Below, one piece after another: positions 61,151 to 64,000 of a stretch of 64,000 nt of DNA (positions are counted from its first letter, which is position 1; each line of letters starts with the position of its first letter). The stretch is taken from NCBI GenBank assembly GCA_964402975.1, contig CAYOEM010000013.1, positions 1 to 64,000 of the forward strand, written 5' to 3'. This stretch comes from CAMDKS01 sp964402975 (GTDB lineage Bacteria > Bdellovibrionota_B > Oligoflexia > Oligoflexales > RGVZ01). Both the position numbers and the translations under genes were made by a program. The notes under the pieces are model-generated. The model made no database searches, had not been told where the DNA came from, and saw nothing but the letters and a program-made list of their open reading frames with translations.

Positions 61151-64000
61151 TTAAAACCATGAGTCAAGAGCGCTAACCCACGTTGCAATAAATGGTCTGA
61201 CCATGGATCCGGCAGTTATAAAAACACCTCCCGCAAAGATATCACCCGACGGTCGGATAGCGAGTGTCTCGACACTCCAACTAGTACCAGTGCCAAGAGC
61301 GCTCCAGGTGGACGCTGTTGGATTCCACCTGGCAATATAGTTTGCGCTTACGCCACCTGCAGAAGTGAAGCTTCCTCCAGCATATAGATTTCCATTGCCA
61401 TCAAGGGCTAGAGTATAGACCTCTGGTATAAGGCTGTAACTCAAGCCAGTACCGAGTGCACTCCAAGTAGAGGTTGTCGGGTTCCACATAGCAATACAAT
61501 TAGCACTTGTGCCTCCAGCTGTGGTGAATTGTCCTCCTACGTAGAGTTTTCCACTGCCGTCAACGGTGAGTGCATTGACTTCATCATTAACACCGGTACC
61601 GAGCGGGCTCCAAGTGGAGGTTGTCGCATTCCACCTAGCAACTTTATTTGCACTTACGCCCCCAGCTATGGTGAATTGTCCTCCTGTGTAGAGATTTCCA
61701 CTGCCGTCAATCGTGATTGCATCGACGCTGTTATTCAAGCCCGTGCCGAGTGCGCTCCAATTAGAGGTAGTCCGATTCCACTTCGCAATACGGCTTACAT
61801 CGATTCCTCCAACTGTGGTGAAGCTTCCTCCAGCATAGAGATCCCCGCTGCTGTCAACGGCGAGTACACTGACGGTACCGTTTAAACCTGTACCAATATT
61901 ACTCCAAGCAGAAGCTGTCTGGTCCCACATGTAGATACTCACGGTGCTTGCGACAAAGATATTTCCGCTGCTATCAACGGCGAGTGCATTTACAAAGTTA
62001 CTAATACCGCTGCCGAGAGCGCTCCATGTGGATGTTGTGGCATTGAACCTGGCAATATTTCTTGCACTGACGCCACCAATGGTAGTGAAGCCTCCTCCTG
62101 CATAGATATGTCCACTGCTGTCAACTGCGAGTGCACTAATGCGCCCGTCTATGCCGGCACCGAGAGATATCCACGTAGATGTCGTAGGGTTCCATCTGGC
62201 AATATTGTGTGCGACCATATCCCCTCCAGTAGAGCCAAAACTTCCTCCAACATAGAGATTTCTACCGCTGTCAATAGCAAGTGCTTGAACCCTACCACCC
62301 ATGCCGTAGCCGAGGGCGCTCCAGGCAGAGGTCGACGGGTTCCACATGGCGATATGGTATGCACTGACGCCACCCGCTGAGGTGAAGTGGCCTCCTACAT
62401 AGATATATCCACTGCTATCAAGGGCGAATGCATTAACGTTACCATTCGTGCCCGTGCTAAAAGCGCTCCACGTTGAGGTCGTCGGGTTCCACCTCGCTAT
62501 ATTGTTTGCGCCAACAGCCCCAGCAGTAGTGAATGTCCCGCCAGCATAGAGATTTCCACTGCTATCAAATGTAAGTACATTGATATCGCCACTGGTCCCA
62601 GTACCAAGAGCACTCCAAGTCGAGGTTGTGGGGTTCCACCTAGCAATACGATTTGCACTTACGCCACCAGCTGTAGTGAAGCTTCCTCCGGCATAGAGAT
62701 TTCCACTGGCATCAGCGGCGAGTGCATTGACGGCATTATTCATGCCAGTACCAAGAGTGCTCCAAGTAGAGGTCGTTGGATTCCATCTTGCAATATAATT
62801 TGCGCTTGTACCACCAGCGGAACTAAACCATCCTCCCGCATAAATGTTTCCACTACCGTCAATCGTAAGTGCATTGACCACGTAGCCCGTACCACTGCCG
62901 AGAGCGTTCCAGGTCGAGTTAGTAGTATTCCACATGGCAATATTCTTTGCGACTACGCCGCCAGCAGTGTTGAACCATCCTCCTGCATAGATATTTCCAC
63001 TGTTGTCGATAGCGAGTGCATAGACTTCACCACTCGTGCCGGAGCCTAAGGCACTCCAGGCGGACGTCGTTGGATTCCATCTTGCGATACCTTTTGTAGG
63101 GACTCCACCAGCCACAGTGAATTTTCCAGCGATGACCATGCAGCCAGGGGATGCTGTGCATCCTGGCGAGACAGAATCACGGATTGCGGCGCGGACCTCA
63201 CCCGAAACTCCAAGTAGAGACATATTGGGAGGCAGTTTTGTCCGATAGGTTCCCATCGTCGTGTATGATGAGCTCGAAGGGTTTTTGGCATAGATAGTGT
63301 TGGTCTGTCCGAGGGACGAGACGGGATTGGCAAGGAACGTGTTGAGTCCAGCGGTGGCCGTTACCGGAGTATTGATCAGTGTGCCAAGGGTGTCGCTGTA
63401 AAGACCTATATTGTCGTTAGTCACACTTGAAAATCTGACGTTTGGAGTCCATGTAATGGCTGGGTGGTTTGTCGTGTCAGGGAAGGCTTCAATCGCAATC
63501 GGAGTGAGAATGTTAGTACCGACAGACAAGCTAACAAGAGCGTCAGCAGACTGGCCGACGGAGTTGGTGGCAACGATTGTGTAGGTTGTGCTCGTTAGCG
63601 AGCCATTGGGGGTACCAGATATAACGCACGTCGTGGCATTGACTGATGCCCATGCGGGAAGGGCTGTGGTGCCTGATTTTACGGCGCAGCCTGTGATCTG
63701 AGCTCCATTTGCCGATAAAGTCGAGGGATTTACCGTCATGGGTGTGTTAACTGTTCCGCTTCTGCCCGAAGAGTTTGAATAGCTTAGAGCAGGGACGATG
63801 GCTGCAACGGACAAGGTGACAGTGGCGTCTGCTGACTGACCAACGGAGTTGGTGGCTACCAGAGTGTAAGTCGTACTAGCAAGTACGGCACTCGGAGTGC
63901 CAGAGATGACGCACGTGGTGGGATTTACTGACGCCCAAGATGGCAGTGCAGTCGTTGGAACTTTTATTCCACACGAAGTGATCGATGCTCCGTTTGCCAA
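61151..64000 (-). CDS. very large repeat protein, start beyond the window
   Basis: Only the C-terminal 949 residues are visible; the first codon shown here is an internal Leu, so the true start lies past 64000. Seen: two putative Ig-like (He_PIG-type) repeats (TTCVISGTP, STTYTIVATNSVGQSADA), a spacer with a further strand domain, then about 14 repeats of 49 residues of the type LAVDSSGNLYAGGSFTTAGG followed by RIARWNPTTSTWSALGTG. The repeats resemble kelch-, delta-60- or Rax2-like beta-propeller units. The C-terminus (ATWVSALDSWF) has no sorting signal. Likely a surface adhesin or exported giant protein. Confidence 0.82.
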   Translation of the reverse strand: MANGASITSCGIKVPTTALPSWASVNPTTCVISGTPSAVLASTTYTLVATNSVGQSADATVTLSVAAIVPALSYSNSSGRSGTVNTPMTVNPSTLSANGAQITGCAVKSGTTALPAWASVNATTCVISGTPNGSLTSTTYTIVATNSVGQSADALVSLSVGTNILTPIAIEAFPDTTNHPAITWTPNVRFSSVTNDNIGLYSDTLGTLINTPVTATAGLNTFLANPVSSLGQTNTIYAKNPSSSSYTTMGTYRTKLPPNMSLLGVSGEVRAAIRDSVSPGCTASPGCMVIAGKFTVAGGVPTKGIARWNPTTSAWSALGSGTSGEVYALAIDNSGNIYAGGWFNTAGGVVAKNIAMWNTTNSTWNALGSGTGYVVNALTIDGSGNIYAGGWFSSAGGTSANYIARWNPTTSTWSTLGTGMNNAVNALAADASGNLYAGGSFTTAGGVSANRIARWNPTTSTWSALGTGTSGDINVLTFDSSGNLYAGGTFTTAGAVGANNIARWNPTTSTWSAFSTGTNGNVNAFALDSSGYIYVGGHFTSAGGVSAYHIAMWNPSTSAWSALGYGMGGRVQALAIDSGRNLYVGGSFGSTGGDMVAHNIARWNPTTSTWISLGAGIDGRISALAVDSSGHIYAGGGFTTIGGVSARNIARFNATTSTWSALGSGISNFVNALAVDSSGNIFVASTVSIYMWDQTASAWSNIGTGLNGTVSVLAVDSSGDLYAGGSFTTVGGIDVSRIAKWNRTTSNWSALGTGLNNSVDAITIDGSGNLYTGGQFTIAGGVSANKVARWNATTSTWSPLGTGVNDEVNALTVDGSGKLYVGGQFTTAGGTSANCIAMWNPTTSTWSALGTGLSYSLIPEVYTLALDGNGNLYAGGSFTSAGGVSANYIARWNPTASTWSALGTGTSWSVETLAIRPSGDIFAGGVFITAGSMVRPFIATWVSALDSWF
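61200..63130 (-). repeat. 147-bp coding tandem repeats
   Basis: About 14 copies of a 147-base unit encoding 49 residues fill this part of the large protein. Copies stay similar at the DNA level (for example repeated GTTGGATTCCA and GCTCCAAGT-type words), with one degenerate, shortened copy near 61890-61990. Arrays like this can recombine and change copy number. Confidence 0.9.

Noticed and set aside
61200..63130. Possible satellite or CRISPR repeats in the right end
   Set aside because: The 147-base period keeps one reading frame with a clear 49-residue protein repeat.

Overview
The window is a contiguous stretch of bacterial chromosome with about 57 protein genes, one tRNA gene and no rRNA, prophage, transposase or CRISPR array. 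The taxonomic guess is inference. A one-fold bacterial histone, many exported proteases and lipoproteins, BamB next to a YfgM-like protein, Lgt, an MlaE permease and a beta-barrel protein all point to a diderm Gram-negative, most likely a Bdellovibrionota or Oligoflexia-type organism (the old deltaproteobacterial predators and relatives). Base composition looks close to balanced, and I see no stretch that is clearly foreign in composition.

Layout. 0.2-9.3 kb is a mixed housekeeping and accessory block: an RluA-type pseudouridine synthase, an exported zinc protease, a TetR regulator, a membrane adenylate/guanylate cyclase, a Sel1/Hcp-like exported protein, a methyltransferase plus HAD phosphatase pair, tRNA-Thr(CGU), azurin, an alpha/beta hydrolase and a small membrane protein. 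9.8-16.9 kb carries a trypsin-like lipoprotein and a tight xanthine dehydrogenase operon (bolA-like, an unrecognised membrane protein, xdhA, xdhB, xdhC). 17-24.6 kb holds rdgB, an overlapping VWA-lipoprotein/TPR pair, an SH3 lipoprotein, mlaE, an unusual AsmA-like plus GT51 glycosyltransferase fusion and a metallo-beta-lactamase-fold hydrolase. 24.6-37.5 kb has a metallopeptidase with a C-terminal membrane anchor behind a pair of DnaA-like boxes, a TatD nuclease, a beta-barrel, Hsp33, a pseudopilin-like protein, mannose-1-phosphate guanylyltransferase, bamB with its YfgM-like partner and an orphan GspE N-terminal-domain protein.

37.5-46.6 kb has a 138-bp element with 16-bp perfect inverted ends, a glycine-rich lipoprotein, an operon mrp-folE-(MerR plus B12-binding regulator), a DEAD-box helicase, glutaredoxin, a peptidase-MA-like protein and formaldehyde dehydrogenase. 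46.8-52.5 kb is the most interesting part: a bacterial histone, a seven-helix receptor with a SpoIIE phosphatase domain, a caspase-like lipoprotein with a pentapeptide tandem repeat between its presumed catalytic residues, and a divergent gingipain-like (C25) protease. 52.6-56.5 kb reproduces the tesA-ybbA-ybbP arrangement of enterobacteria. Then come corA, lgt, a phosphopantetheinyl transferase, gamma-glutamyltransferase and the end of a very large repeat-rich protein that runs off the right edge.

How the genes fit together. The window is rich in exported hydrolases (at least six putative peptidases of four catalytic types) and in envelope-building functions. The FolE/B12-regulator pair suggests a light or cobalamin response. 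The xanthine dehydrogenase operon suggests use of purines, perhaps from lysed prey or scavenged nucleic acid; that last point is inference.
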